In this document: piece by piece, positions 53,824 to 62,942 of the stretch
How positions within the stretch are numbered: position 1 is the first letter of the stretch
How the letters are laid out: every line of letters begins with the position of its first letter
From: Paraburkholderia phenazinium
Lineage (GTDB): Bacteria; Pseudomonadota; Gammaproteobacteria; Burkholderiales; Burkholderiaceae
DNA length: 64,000 bases
NCBI RefSeq assembly: GCF_900100735.1
Contig: NZ_FNCJ01000017.1
Location: 109,094-173,093 of the forward strand
Reading direction: 5' to 3'
Notes under the pieces: generated by a model
Seen by the model: the letters and a program-made list of their open reading frames with translations, nothing else
Database searches by the model: none
Told to the model about the DNA's origin: nothing
Position numbers and translations under genes: made by a program

Positions 53824-54100
53824 CCGAGCACGCAGCGCTCGGTTCTTGCCGCGTGTCGGTTCTCGGTGAACTCCCTGTTCCGGCTCTGCCGGCGGGCATT
53901 ACACCGGAGCACCCACGCGCGCGGCGAGTGCTCGTCTTCGAGATTGAGAACGTCCGTTTCGAATACTGGTATTCAATCGGTATCGCAAAGCTCTTCGATT
54001 TTTAAAGTTCTCGTCCGACGAACCAAGAACCGCACACCTGGATTGGCGACTAACAGCGAGGGACTTTGAGCGGCTGCGCTAAATAACAAGCGCTCCTCAG

Positions 54101-54895
54101 TTACGGTACCGTCATTGCCCTTAGAGCTGCTGGAACCTCATTTAGGTCGATTGTTGACCAAGTCTCCACGTTCGCAAGGGGTACGGTGTGAGCATGTATA
54201 GGGCCACTTGGGGTATATATGGCGCATAACTTGTCGTTGCACGAAACAGGCACGCCGGCGATAGTGCCTCCTTTGTTAAGGGTAAATTCGACGAATTGCA
54301 CCTGATGGTCCTGCATCGTCTTTATGTCCCAGTGCCGGATGGCGCTCATCTCCCTTAAGGCGTCTGCCGCGCCCCTGCTTCGAACTGGCTCCAGCAATAC
54401 CATCGGTACCACGCTAAATATCATTAGCGCGAAGAGAACGATGGCCGCGACCCAGAAAGCCCAAACTTCAAACGTCACGAGGCTGACCGACGGTGCTTTG
54501 TTTCTTGATGACAAATTTCCAGACTTCCCTTTCGCACGGTGTCTGGCGATGTTTCCAAATAGGAAAATAGCTGCAAACACCGAAGCGAAACATACGAAAA
54601 TCCCGAGGAGTGGGAGCAGGTAATCTTCCTGCGCGAAGTATCCAAGATATACAAGCTGGTCCGTGCTCCAGGGTAGTGCATCCGGCTGGAAGCCGAACTT
54701 AACTAGGTACCCAATTCTGTAGGCATGGCCCGCGTTGAGGAGTAACCAGACGAAGATTGCGCCGGTCAATGCGAGTCCGCTGATAATTGCTCCAAAAGTC
54801 GGATACTGAAACGCGGTATGGCTTGCCGCAGCATCGATTTGCCCCAGGTCGCTCAGGGAGGCGCTAGATTTTTTTCTGCCTGTGGCTGTACTCAT
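54101..54895 (-). CDS. Membrane protein of unknown family
   Basis: 264 residues from MSTATGRKKSSASLSD. Three clear membrane helices (IISGLALTGAIFVWLLL, LLGIFVCFASVFAAIFLF, AIVLFALMIFSVVPMVLL) and a C-terminal soluble domain of about 85 residues with a CNDKLCAIY motif that could form a disulfide. No family is recognised. It is transcribed away from the CBASS operon and is probably unrelated to it. Confidence 0.6.
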   Translation of the reverse strand: MSTATGRKKSSASLSDLGQIDAAASHTAFQYPTFGAIISGLALTGAIFVWLLLNAGHAYRIGYLVKFGFQPDALPWSTDQLVYLGYFAQEDYLLPLLGIFVCFASVFAAIFLFGNIARHRAKGKSGNLSSRNKAPSVSLVTFEVWAFWVAAIVLFALMIFSVVPMVLLEPVRSRGAADALREMSAIRHWDIKTMQDHQVQFVEFTLNKGGTIAGVPVSCNDKLCAIYTPSGPIHAHTVPLANVETWSTIDLNEVPAALRAMTVP

Positions 54896-55116
54896 TGCTG
54901 AACCCCGTGTTGTTTTCAAAGGAAAGGAAGCGTAAGCGATTTTCAGGCGTGCGGCGCTCTGCTGGCCTGCCGCCCATCCCAATGACGCAGGGCCGCGGCT
55001 TGGGTTCGTGCAGCCGGTCAGGAATTATCGTGCAGTGAATGCAGAGTTCGGGTTTTTCCGAACAGCCATTGAAAGAGCGAATGGCCCTTTTTCGTGCTCG
55101 GTTGGCATTGGTGTTG

Positions 55117-55371
55117 TTAGTCGACCAGTGCATCAAGCGTCGGCGTAGTCTGCTCGACAATGTCTACCGCACGGTCGACCGGTTCTCCGTCTGCCACGTC
55201 GAGTTCGACAAGTCGAACATCGAGGCCTAACGTACGTAATTGAGAGGCAGCCGCCTCCCCTCGAATTTCGTTTCTCGCTCCCAGCCAAACCCTGAACCCT
55301 AGCTGGGCCAGCCCGCTGGCTGTGCTCTATCCGATGCCTTTGTTTGCACCCGCTACCAAAGCAGTAGGCAT
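55117..55371 (-). pseudogene. Short-chain dehydrogenase N-terminal fragment
   Basis: From ATG at 55371 it reads MPTALVAGANKGIG, a stop (TAG at 55327-55329), then STASGLAQLGFRVWLGARNE, ELDVADGEPV and TLDALVD before another stop. This is the first 85 residues of an SDR enzyme (TGxxxGIG cofactor motif) with one in-frame stop and no C-terminal part. It is a decayed gene beside the defence block. Confidence 0.75.
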
Positions 55372-55647
55372 TACGAGTTTCCACAAAACGATGGTCCGAG
55401 TGCGTTCACGACGCTGAGTCCCAACAAATGACTAAATATGCATACCGCATATTCACACTATCGCCCCGGCCTCATCCGCACCCGCATTTGAACGGCTGGG
55501 AGGAGTGGCCCCCCGGTGGTAGGCGATTCAAACAGTTATTCGGTAATTTATACATTACACGAAGTTGACGTATGCAGATATCGCTCGAATATTCCGAACC
55601 TGCTAGCATATGTCTTACAAATATACCGGTTTCTAGTAATCATTTCT
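55372..55647 (+). promoter_or_regulatory. AT-rich upstream region of the CBASS operon
   Basis: 276 bp that become AT-rich from about 55530. A TTGACG at 55571-55576 followed after 17 bp by AATATT is a weak sigma-70 candidate. An open frame from 55516 runs into the effector but its first 44 residues are unlike the protein. Low GC here may make it a target of the nearby H-NS protein (inference). Confidence 0.35.
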
Positions 55648-57183
55648 ATGACATCACCAAATGCACCGAGCCTCGTCGGTAAAAATATCTTGATTGCTGG
55701 CAGTATCTTGGAATCAACCGATGGCGCTCTCGCGAGGCGGGCTCGCGACTTCGTCAAAGCCTTGGCCGCAGAGGTGATTCATCATGGCGGCAGGCTGGTC
55801 GTCTATCTCGGAGGCGAGCCAGTGGACAGCAATGGCGATGGACTTACGTTCGACTGGCTGATTGCGCGAGAGGTGGACGCGCTATGTCCGGGTGAGCAAA
55901 TTGCGCCCCGCCTGATTGTCGTGACGTCGGAGCGCAATCGGCGCGAAAAGATGACAGAAGAGCATCGCAAATTAATCGCCCAACTTACGATGCGCAACGT
56001 TTGTGACATCGTCCCTCTTCACGACGCGACGGTTACCGGCGGCAATATTGGCGACGCGCAAGTCGACGTCGCCGATGCCATGTTTGCTGTCGGCGGTGGT
56101 AAGGGGGTTTTGGACCGGGCGCGTAAGCTCGCAAAACTCAACATCCCAACATTGGCGTCTGACATCGAGGTAGGCGGTTATAGCAACGATGGCGAGGGTG
56201 CCATTGGGTTGCACCGTCAGTTCATGAATGACCCGACATCGCTGATGATGTTCACCGGCCCGGCAGCTGTAAAAAGGGTGCTGGCACTGTCACTTCAGGA
56301 GCCGGTGCAATCGGCTAAAGACATCGCGGCCGCTTCGGTGGCTTTGATTGGGGCTGAACTTGTGGCGAAGCAGGACGCGGCACGAACCGATGTTTTGGTG
56401 CTGACCGCATTGGCAGTCGAACTCACGGCCGCAAAGACGGCTTTCAGCATCGCGCCGGAGGCATCTCCGCGTCGTACCGAAAGCGGCATCAACTATTGGC
56501 GCAGTCAGCAGCGGCGCGCAGACGGAACAATAGTGACGTGTGACGTCGCGAGCTTCGGCAATGCAGGTAATGTCAATGCTGCTTCAATGACATCCACCCT
56601 GATTTCCGAACTCGGACCTACGCTGGTGCTGATGGTTGGAATTGCCGCCGGCATGCGGGACAAATGCAAACTCGGCCAGGTGGTCATCGCAGAACGCGTA
56701 GTCGGCTATGAAGGAATGGCGGTAGTACAAGGCGGTAAGGAGGAGGCTCGACCGGAACAGTATCCGTTGAATCCTAGAGTCCGCCAAGACATCACCGCCT
56801 ACCTTTCGGCGCCGATGCAAGTGAAAGAGCGACTTGACAACGCATGGAAACTTCATGAGCTCACCATGCCAGAAGACGTAGAAGCTGGACCTGTCACTGA
56901 CACGAGTCTGCCCGAACTATCCACCATCGCGAGCGGTGAACAGCTGCTCAGAGACACTGCGCGGTTCGCTCAGCTAAGAGAGCTACACGGGAAAATCGAA
57001 GTTGTCGAAATGGAGGCGGTCGGTGTTCATGCCGCGTGTCACCATAACAGCGTACCGGCGCTCGTAATTCGTGGTATCAGCGACTTCGGAGATTCCACGA
57101 AGGACGGCCGTTTTCACGCACTGGCATCAAACGCAGCTGCGCTCGTAGCAATCGACCTCATCAAGAGCGGTCTAGGTGCTTGA
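55648..57183 (+). CDS. CBASS effector: Rossmann/SLOG-like domain fused to PNP-type nucleosidase
   Basis: 511 residues from MTSPNAPSLVG. The N-terminal part (about 1-205) has ILIAGSILES, LVVYLGGEPV and AVGGGKGVLDRARKLAKLNI, a SLOG/TIR-like nucleotide-binding Rossmann pattern. The C-terminal part (about 247-511) is a phosphorylase/nucleosidase domain: DVLVLTALAVELTAA, VGIAAGMRDKCKLG, the EMEA motif in VVEMEAVGVHAA and IRGISDFGD. PNP-like domains are reported as ATP nucleosidases in Detocs and some CBASS operons. The likely role is nucleotide depletion once the N-terminal domain senses the cyclase product. The cyclase gene overlaps its stop. Confidence 0.75.
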   Translation: MTSPNAPSLVGKNILIAGSILESTDGALARRARDFVKALAAEVIHHGGRLVVYLGGEPVDSNGDGLTFDWLIAREVDALCPGEQIAPRLIVVTSERNRREKMTEEHRKLIAQLTMRNVCDIVPLHDATVTGGNIGDAQVDVADAMFAVGGGKGVLDRARKLAKLNIPTLASDIEVGGYSNDGEGAIGLHRQFMNDPTSLMMFTGPAAVKRVLALSLQEPVQSAKDIAAASVALIGAELVAKQDAARTDVLVLTALAVELTAAKTAFSIAPEASPRRTESGINYWRSQQRRADGTIVTCDVASFGNAGNVNAASMTSTLISELGPTLVLMVGIAAGMRDKCKLGQVVIAERVVGYEGMAVVQGGKEEARPEQYPLNPRVRQDITAYLSAPMQVKERLDNAWKLHELTMPEDVEAGPVTDTSLPELSTIASGEQLLRDTARFAQLRELHGKIEVVEMEAVGVHAACHHNSVPALVIRGISDFGDSTKDGRFHALASNAAALVAIDLIKSGLGA

Positions 57184-58187
57184 GTCGCCAGGCGCGCGCG
57201 CGGGTCACAACCAACAGCGAAAAACTTCAGATGCCGCTAGCCAATAAAGAACTGCTGTACTACGACCATGAGGTACTCCGGCTTCCGGCGGACAAGCGGA
57301 AGGAGTACCACGAACAGGTTGACAGACTCGTCGGTGAACTGAGCCAGTCTCTGAAAGACAAGGCGGAAATTAAGGTAACCCGAGTGGTAAAGGCGGGCTC
57401 GTTTGCGAAACACACTATTCTAAGAAAAACGAACGACGACCCCGTCGATGTCGATGTTGTCTTCTACATTGACGGAAAAGATATCGGCACGGAGACTCTT
57501 AAGAGTCTCGGCGACACCATCTACGACCTTCTTATTAAACAGTATCCGAACAAAAGCGTATCGGATTTTCAGATTCAACGTCGAGCCGCAACCGTGGAGT
57601 TCATCGGGTCCGGTCTGGCCGTCGATATCGTGCCGGTCATCCAGATGCCGTCGAATCCGGACTATGGATGGCAGTATGACCTTGCAGACGGGAGCAGGAA
57701 TCTCACGTCTGCCCCCGGACAGATAAAGTTTGTGCGGGACAGAAAGAACGCAGATGGCAACTTTCGTACGTTGGTACGGCTCGGGAAACGCTGGCGTCGA
57801 CACACCGAAGTACCTGGCCTGAAGTCATTTCACATCGAGTTAGTTATCGCGCACCTGCTCGAGGTGAACGGAAACGTCGGCAGTATTGAACAGCGCTTCT
57901 TGGATTTTTTGCTGTTTCTTGCCCAAGACAAGCTCAAGCCTCGAATCGATTTCCAAGAGAATCGAGGCTACCCTCAGGTCGCGTTCAACGACCCTGTCGT
58001 TGTGGTTGACCCCGTGAGCAACGGTAACAATACTACCGCCCGGATAACGGACACCGAGCGACTCGAGATAGCAAACATCGCTCAAAATTCCTGGGAAACG
58101 GCCTATACGGCTTCAATGGAAGATGACGTCGACCAGTGGAAAGAAATATTCGGCCCTCGCTTCCGAGTGAAGGATAAAGAACAATGA
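57180..58187 (+). CDS. cdnC: CD-NTase oligonucleotide cyclase, CdnC-like
   Basis: 335 residues from TTG at 57180, which overlaps the effector stop (TTGA); an ATG at 57231 is the alternative start. The nucleotidyltransferase motifs are present: GS at 73-74 in KAGSFAKHT, the acidic pair at 90 and 92 in PVDVDVVFYI, and the third Asp near 149 in LAVDIVPV. It resembles the HORMA-associated CdnC of E. coli by eye (LP..KR.EY.EQVDRL, VVVVDPVSNGNN). It makes a cyclic nucleotide signal upon infection; the exact product is not predictable here. Confidence 0.88.
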   Translation: MSRQARARVTTNSEKLQMPLANKELLYYDHEVLRLPADKRKEYHEQVDRLVGELSQSLKDKAEIKVTRVVKAGSFAKHTILRKTNDDPVDVDVVFYIDGKDIGTETLKSLGDTIYDLLIKQYPNKSVSDFQIQRRAATVEFIGSGLAVDIVPVIQMPSNPDYGWQYDLADGSRNLTSAPGQIKFVRDRKNADGNFRTLVRLGKRWRRHTEVPGLKSFHIELVIAHLLEVNGNVGSIEQRFLDFLLFLAQDKLKPRIDFQENRGYPQVAFNDPVVVVDPVSNGNNTTARITDTERLEIANIAQNSWETAYTASMEDDVDQWKEIFGPRFRVKDKEQ

Positions 58188-58681
58188 GCAGCACATCGAC
58201 AAAAACTACGACACACACATATACAACTGTCGATATCGAGACTGTAATTCGACGGTTCACGACGGATATCATGATGATTGCGGATAGCACAAAAGCAATC
58301 ACCCGAGAACATGCCAAAGCCTACGGTCACGATATCGAAGTTTGGGCACAAAGAGGATTCTTGAAGTGGGTTGATGTCACATTGTTCGATGGGTCAACCG
58401 AAATCAAGGCGGTTCGTTATAACGTCGTGACGAGTTCGGGCGACCTTGCAGCGGACAAGCCTGGCGGTGTCCTCTGGCCGAAAATCGAGAACGCACATGT
58501 GCGCGTATTCATTCAGCCGACATCCGAATATTTCAATGCCGATAGGTCGGTGTTCGAGTCGAAACTAGAACTGACCTGGAGTGACTCTTCGGCTGACATC
58601 AACCATTCGACGCTGACCGCAGGAGGTGGACGCGGGTATTCCAGCAACGGGTATGGATTGACGCGAGAGGATTATCAATAA
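58184..58681 (+). CDS. cap7: CBASS HORMA domain protein (Cap7-like)
   Basis: 165 residues from MSSTSTKTTTHTYT. The HORMA pattern starts with TVDIETVIRRFTTDIMMIAD and ends with a safety-belt-like C-terminal region (NHSTLTAGGGRGYSSNGYGL). Position between the cyclase and a TRIP13 ATPase defines type III CBASS. Bacterial HORMA proteins bind and activate the cyclase when they sense a peptide; TRIP13 resets them. Its ATG overlaps the cyclase stop. Confidence 0.85.
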   Translation: MSSTSTKTTTHTYTTVDIETVIRRFTTDIMMIADSTKAITREHAKAYGHDIEVWAQRGFLKWVDVTLFDGSTEIKAVRYNVVTSSGDLAADKPGGVLWPKIENAHVRVFIQPTSEYFNADRSVFESKLELTWSDSSADINHSTLTAGGGRGYSSNGYGLTREDYQ

Positions 58682-59571
58682 TGGCAGAGGCATCCGTATT
58701 CGACGTCAGGGTCGCCCTTCCTGACTCCAGCATCACCGCACGAGCAAAAACATTGCTAGGCTTCGAGGAAAGATACACCAAGGTTCGGAATCAACTAAGG
58801 CTGCTTCTGAGCGCTAACGAACTTGAAGCATGGAGCAAGAAGCACTACGGAACCAAGATTCCTCTGGTGGACCTGGTCAAGGACCAGTATCCGCTCGTGA
58901 TATTTCATGGAGACGTGGGCACGGGAAAGACGGCGATGGCGGAAGCAATCAGCAACCGCCTTGTAGCTGAGTCCAAAGTGGAAGACTCGGAGCTTTTCAA
59001 GCTCAGCAGCCGTGTGCGCGGAACCGGTGCGGTTGGGGAAATGGGGGGCCTCATTTCTGACGCATTCGCAGAAATTGGGAAGTCCTGTGGCAAAACCCGA
59101 CGAGCTGTTCTGATTGTTGACGAAGCCGACTCCCTTGGCGCATCTCGCTCGCAGCAGCATAGTCACCATGAAGACAAAGTGGCTGTGAATACGCTAATCC
59201 AGTCAATCGATGAGTTGCGCAAGTATGGCGGCCGAGTGGTAGTCTTTTTTTGCACGAACCGCATTGATGCGCTCGACCCGGCCATCCTTCGCCGCGCGGC
59301 GCTTGTAGAGGAATTCTCGCGACCGGATGATGCTCAGCGAAAAGCGCTTTTCGAGGGTGACCTTGACGCGCTTGGTCTGAAGTCGTCGGAAATTGCGACA
59401 CTGGTGTCGGCTACGGCGCCGCAGAAAAATGCGCCTGGATGGACGTACTCTGATATTCGCACACGCCTATATCCGGCGGCATTGGCGTTGGCCTTTCCCG
59501 ACCACAAACTGAAGTACGAGCACATTAGCAGCGTGCTGTCGACAATGAAGCCCTCGCCTGTCCTAGCATAA
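58681..59571 (+). CDS. cap6: TRIP13/Pch2-like AAA ATPase (Cap6-like)
   Basis: 296 residues. Walker A is GDVGTGKT at 77-84, Walker B VLIVDEAD with Asp147 and Glu148, and sensor/arginine region FFCTNRIDALDPAILRRA. The sequence order matches Pch2/TRIP13-type remodellers, here disassembling the HORMA-cyclase complex to prevent false alarms. The start overlaps the HORMA stop as TAATG. Confidence 0.88.
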   Translation: MAEASVFDVRVALPDSSITARAKTLLGFEERYTKVRNQLRLLLSANELEAWSKKHYGTKIPLVDLVKDQYPLVIFHGDVGTGKTAMAEAISNRLVAESKVEDSELFKLSSRVRGTGAVGEMGGLISDAFAEIGKSCGKTRRAVLIVDEADSLGASRSQQHSHHEDKVAVNTLIQSIDELRKYGGRVVVFFCTNRIDALDPAILRRAALVEEFSRPDDAQRKALFEGDLDALGLKSSEIATLVSATAPQKNAPGWTYSDIRTRLYPAALALAFPDHKLKYEHISSVLSTMKPSPVLA

Positions 59572-59622
59572 GGGCGTACTGTATGACATGGCGGTGTTGC
59601 GCAGGCAACGGAGGATTTCCAA

Positions 59623-60192
59623 ATGGCAGAGCATAAAGAGGTCTTTATTTCTGTCGACGTTGAGACGGCGGGGCCGATACCCGGGGAATACAGCATGCTC
59701 TCCATCGGTGCATCTCACGTTGATTCGCCAGACTACAGTTTCGAGTGCATGCTGAAGCCACTGAATCGGAATTTCGTGCCCGACGCATTAAAAGTGACCG
59801 GCCTTTCTCTGGATGACCTAGATGCAACGGGGCGGTCGCCCGAGCAGGCGATGCACGAGTTCGCATCGTGGATTAAGGAGACATGCTCGGATGGCGGAAC
59901 CCCTGTGTTTGTTGGTTTAAACGCCCCCTTTGACTGGTCATTCATCAACTACTACTTCCACCGTTTCGTCGGTCAGAATCCCTTCGGTTTTACTGCGCTC
60001 GACATCAAGGCGTACTTCATGGGCGTGACGGGTTGTTCCTGGGATGACACCCGGTCAAGCGCAATAACAAAGGTTGTCAGCCCTAGTTTAAAGGGCGACC
60101 ATAACGCATTGCACGATGCAGCGTATCAGGCTGAACTCTTTCGCTTAATACGTGAGCTCCAAATTACGAAGGCTTGCCGACAGCGGAACTGA
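59623..60192 (+). CDS. DEDDh 3'-5' exonuclease, CBASS-associated (Cap18-like)
   Basis: 189 residues with the exonuclease motifs ISVDVETAG (Asp12, Glu14), LNAPFDWSFINYYF and DHNALHDAAYQAEL (His and Asp of Exo III). The family is DnaQ/RNase T. GGAGG lies 8 nt before the ATG. A 3'-5' exonuclease of this type is known as an accessory gene in some CBASS operons. It may degrade phage DNA or limit signalling nucleic acid. A 201-bp gap without a gene follows. Confidence 0.82.
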   Translation: MAEHKEVFISVDVETAGPIPGEYSMLSIGASHVDSPDYSFECMLKPLNRNFVPDALKVTGLSLDDLDATGRSPEQAMHEFASWIKETCSDGGTPVFVGLNAPFDWSFINYYFHRFVGQNPFGFTALDIKAYFMGVTGCSWDDTRSSAITKVVSPSLKGDHNALHDAAYQAELFRLIRELQITKACRQRN

Positions 60193-60393
60193 GCATATCC
60201 TTCGAGGCGCACACCCGACTACTACCGCAAGCGCGAGTTGAGAGTCGGCCAAAGGCGTGTCCGGAAAAAATCGGATGGCACTCAGACTTTATGCATCGTC
60301 TCTGCACGGCGCAAGAGCGCGCCCGATATCGAACAGGAATGAAGCGGTTAAAAGACCGCTATCGGAAGTGCAACGAAGATAAGGAACAGCACA

Positions 60394-62220
60394 ATGCTCC
60401 AAGTCAGCACGGGGAAATTTTTCAACACCGAAGACATGCGGGAGACAATTCACCGCGGAGTGTTGTATTCGAACTTCCAGATTCGCCCTGATGGGTGCAT
60501 AGCCACGCAAGCGGGCACATTGTCCGCCGCAGCGCGGTGGAGGGACGTCCAGACTTTGGTTTGCGAGGTCATCGAACGCCAGCCCAATGTTTGGATGGGC
60601 GGCATGATTACGTCGGTAGGCCCAGATACCTTCATCAACGACTTCGCGGCGGTCGCCTCCTTCGCCCTCGAACGGCTGTTCACACCAGACCACGACTTGG
60701 CAGTGCGACTGCTAACCTCGGAGCGCCCTCCGCTCGGCATCCCTAGGCTTCCTCGAAATTATGTTTCGAAGACGTTCGACATGGACGCCCCCTACGACCG
60801 GGAAGCAGAAGCTCGTGTGGCAAACCTCTTCACGGACCTACTTAGCCTAGAGCGCAAATCGTTCTCCGCAGCAATGAGCGCAATTCGACGATACGTCACT
60901 GCTCTTCACCGGCTATCCGACGATTTGGACCTCGCCTACACGCTCTTCGTCGCTGCGATAGAGTCGCTTGTGCAGAAGTTCCACGGTACCGCACCCGTGT
61001 GGGGAGACCTTGACCAGCGAAAGCGCAAGCCAATCGACAAAGCGCTGGAAGACGCGGAATCCGATGTGGCGAACGCTGTACGAGCTGCGATTCTCAGCGG
61101 CGAACACGTGGCGCTCGGACGAAGGTTTCGAGAATTCTCTTTGGACCACGTGAACAACCAGTTTTTTCGTAATGGCGCAGCGAAATCAATGCTCCCACCG
61201 GGAAAGAGCGACCTGACAATCGCGCTGAAGAACGCGTACGACATCCGCTCCGGCTACATTCATACCCTGAAAGCCATACCTAGATTGCTCGCATCTCCCC
61301 ACTCGCTCGCAGAAGTCATGCACGTCGACGGCAGTCCGCATCTGACGTTTGAGGGTTTGGCGCGGGTCGCGCGCTCCGTGATTCATGAGTTCGTCCGCCG
61401 CGCGCCGAGAAGCAAACGCGAAGAGTTCGACTATCAGAAGGATTTTCCCAATCTACTAACGATGCCCTTAGCGCCGAGTATGTGGATTCACAATGCGGCA
61501 AACCTCACTGCTGATTCGGCCTATGTATATCTCAACGGGTTTCTCCATGAAGTGGAGCAGCAGCAGTTGAACCCCAGCGCGCCCGTCACGGACATCCGAA
61601 AAGTCACCGAGAAAATCGACAACCTCTTACCCGCCCTTGCGAAGCCCGAGCAGCGTCTCCCGTTGGTCACGTTGCACTACTGGTTCTCCCATTGGCTTCC
61701 TGCTGACGAAAGAAAAAAAGCAATCAGCAGGCTCGGTACATTTCTGGGCGACTTGGAGGGAGAGTCTGCGGAGGCCTTTTTCCTGTACGTGTACGAAGGT
61801 CGACTGCCACCGTGGCCAGCGAAAACATGTGAAGACCTCCTCGACAAGTATTTCAAATTCCGATACAGAGACAAGCGGCTGAACGTCGGTAGCCTTCTGG
61901 GTGCAGCTGGACTCCTTGCCATTGCAGAGAAGTTCAGATTGGCTGAGCAAGATAGGGAGGCACGCCGGCTTATCGCCCGCGCAGTCGAAGAATTTCCGGG
62001 AATGGCTAGACTATGGGAATTCGAATCTCGATTCGGCGAAGAACTACCGCCGATTGGGTGGTGGGAAGTGTTATTGCCAGAGGGCGTAGCCAGCGCAGAG
62101 TCAAAAAATATGGCGACGGGAAAGACGCTAAGCAAGTTGAACGCACGTCTGCGTCCATCCGCGAAGCCTCGCGCACCGCTGCATCGTCGTGCAGTGCCGC
62201 AAACTCGAAAAAGGGGCTGA
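60394..62220 (+). CDS. Large protein with ApeA/HEPN-like central domain
   Basis: 608 residues, AAGGA upstream of the ATG. The central region (about 150-295) is helical (AYTLFVAAIESLVQKFHG) and contains YDIRSGYIHT, where Arg285 and His290 give the HEPN Rx4H motif of RNase toxins. The N-terminal 140 residues (NFQIRPDGCIATQAG) could be a sensor; the C-terminal 300 are helical with a repeat-like MARLWEFESRF. The HEPN call rests on one motif and the helical setting. It lies downstream of the CBASS genes in the same direction, so it is either an accessory or an independent defence gene. Confidence 0.6.
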   Translation: MLQVSTGKFFNTEDMRETIHRGVLYSNFQIRPDGCIATQAGTLSAAARWRDVQTLVCEVIERQPNVWMGGMITSVGPDTFINDFAAVASFALERLFTPDHDLAVRLLTSERPPLGIPRLPRNYVSKTFDMDAPYDREAEARVANLFTDLLSLERKSFSAAMSAIRRYVTALHRLSDDLDLAYTLFVAAIESLVQKFHGTAPVWGDLDQRKRKPIDKALEDAESDVANAVRAAILSGEHVALGRRFREFSLDHVNNQFFRNGAAKSMLPPGKSDLTIALKNAYDIRSGYIHTLKAIPRLLASPHSLAEVMHVDGSPHLTFEGLARVARSVIHEFVRRAPRSKREEFDYQKDFPNLLTMPLAPSMWIHNAANLTADSAYVYLNGFLHEVEQQQLNPSAPVTDIRKVTEKIDNLLPALAKPEQRLPLVTLHYWFSHWLPADERKKAISRLGTFLGDLEGESAEAFFLYVYEGRLPPWPAKTCEDLLDKYFKFRYRDKRLNVGSLLGAAGLLAIAEKFRLAEQDREARRLIARAVEEFPGMARLWEFESRFGEELPPIGWWEVLLPEGVASAESKNMATGKTLSKLNARLRPSAKPRAPLHRRAVPQTRKRG

Positions 62221-62276
62221 TGCACGCCAGAAAACGAACATAAAAACGCCGCCTGTGGACCGGTTCGCGATGCGTC

Positions 62277-62942
62277 TCAGACTCCGAGAGTCAACTGCCC
62301 CGGACCGGGTGCTGCAGCGCGACGCCAGAGCCAAGCATCAAACTCTCGTCGCGGAAGCGAAAGAAGGTCCGCTGCGCAGCAGAACGACTTGCGCAGGAAT
62401 TGATAGTCATCGTGCTCGACCCCAGCCGTCTTTGCGAACGTCCGCACATGACGGTCGACTGCGATGGAGTCGATGCCAACGAGGCACGCCATGTAATCCA
62501 CGGTCTTCGGACCGATACCATTGACAGTCTGAATCGCCTCGCAGAACTCGTCGGATATCAGACCGGTGCGCAAGTCCTTCACTTCCTCGATTCCCCAATC
62601 CTTCAGGAAAATGACCAGCGCTTCGAATCTACTGACCTTCTCAGGGTGGCGCCAGTTCAAGAATGCACCGGTCTCGCCATCCTGAATCAGCGAAACCAAT
62701 GATGAAATCGTACGGCAAGTCGGATGCGTCCGCAGGATAGCTAGGACCCGCGGCCGCACAACCGTGGTGTATTTAAGTCCAGCCTGAAGCACCGAATCGG
62801 CGAGAACGGCTCCCAGGTGTTCGCACGTAGCACGCGGGTGCTTCTCATCGAAGAGCGCACCTTCATCCTTAGCATGGTCGGCAATGCGACGCGCTGCGAG
62901 CAGCACCTCGATGGCGGACCCTTTGGCACCAATCCTGCTCAT
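62277..62942 (-). CDS. OGG-like helix-hairpin-helix DNA glycosylase
   Basis: 221 residues from MSRIGAKGSA; ATG overlaps the QueC-like stop (ATGA). The HhH motif NGIGPKTVDYMACL has Lys146 at the position of the OGG1 catalytic lysine and AVDRHV gives Asp163. So both glycosylase/lyase residues are present. It would remove a base from DNA or RNA. In type IV CBASS an OGG-like protein stands with QueC- and TGT-like genes. Here it is the last gene of the operon and converges with the HEPN gene across 56 bp. Confidence 0.8.
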   Translation of the reverse strand: MSRIGAKGSAIEVLLAARRIADHAKDEGALFDEKHPRATCEHLGAVLADSVLQAGLKYTTVVRPRVLAILRTHPTCRTISSLVSLIQDGETGAFLNWRHPEKVSRFEALVIFLKDWGIEEVKDLRTGLISDEFCEAIQTVNGIGPKTVDYMACLVGIDSIAVDRHVRTFAKTAGVEHDDYQFLRKSFCCAADLLSLPRREFDAWLWRRAAAPGPGQLTLGV

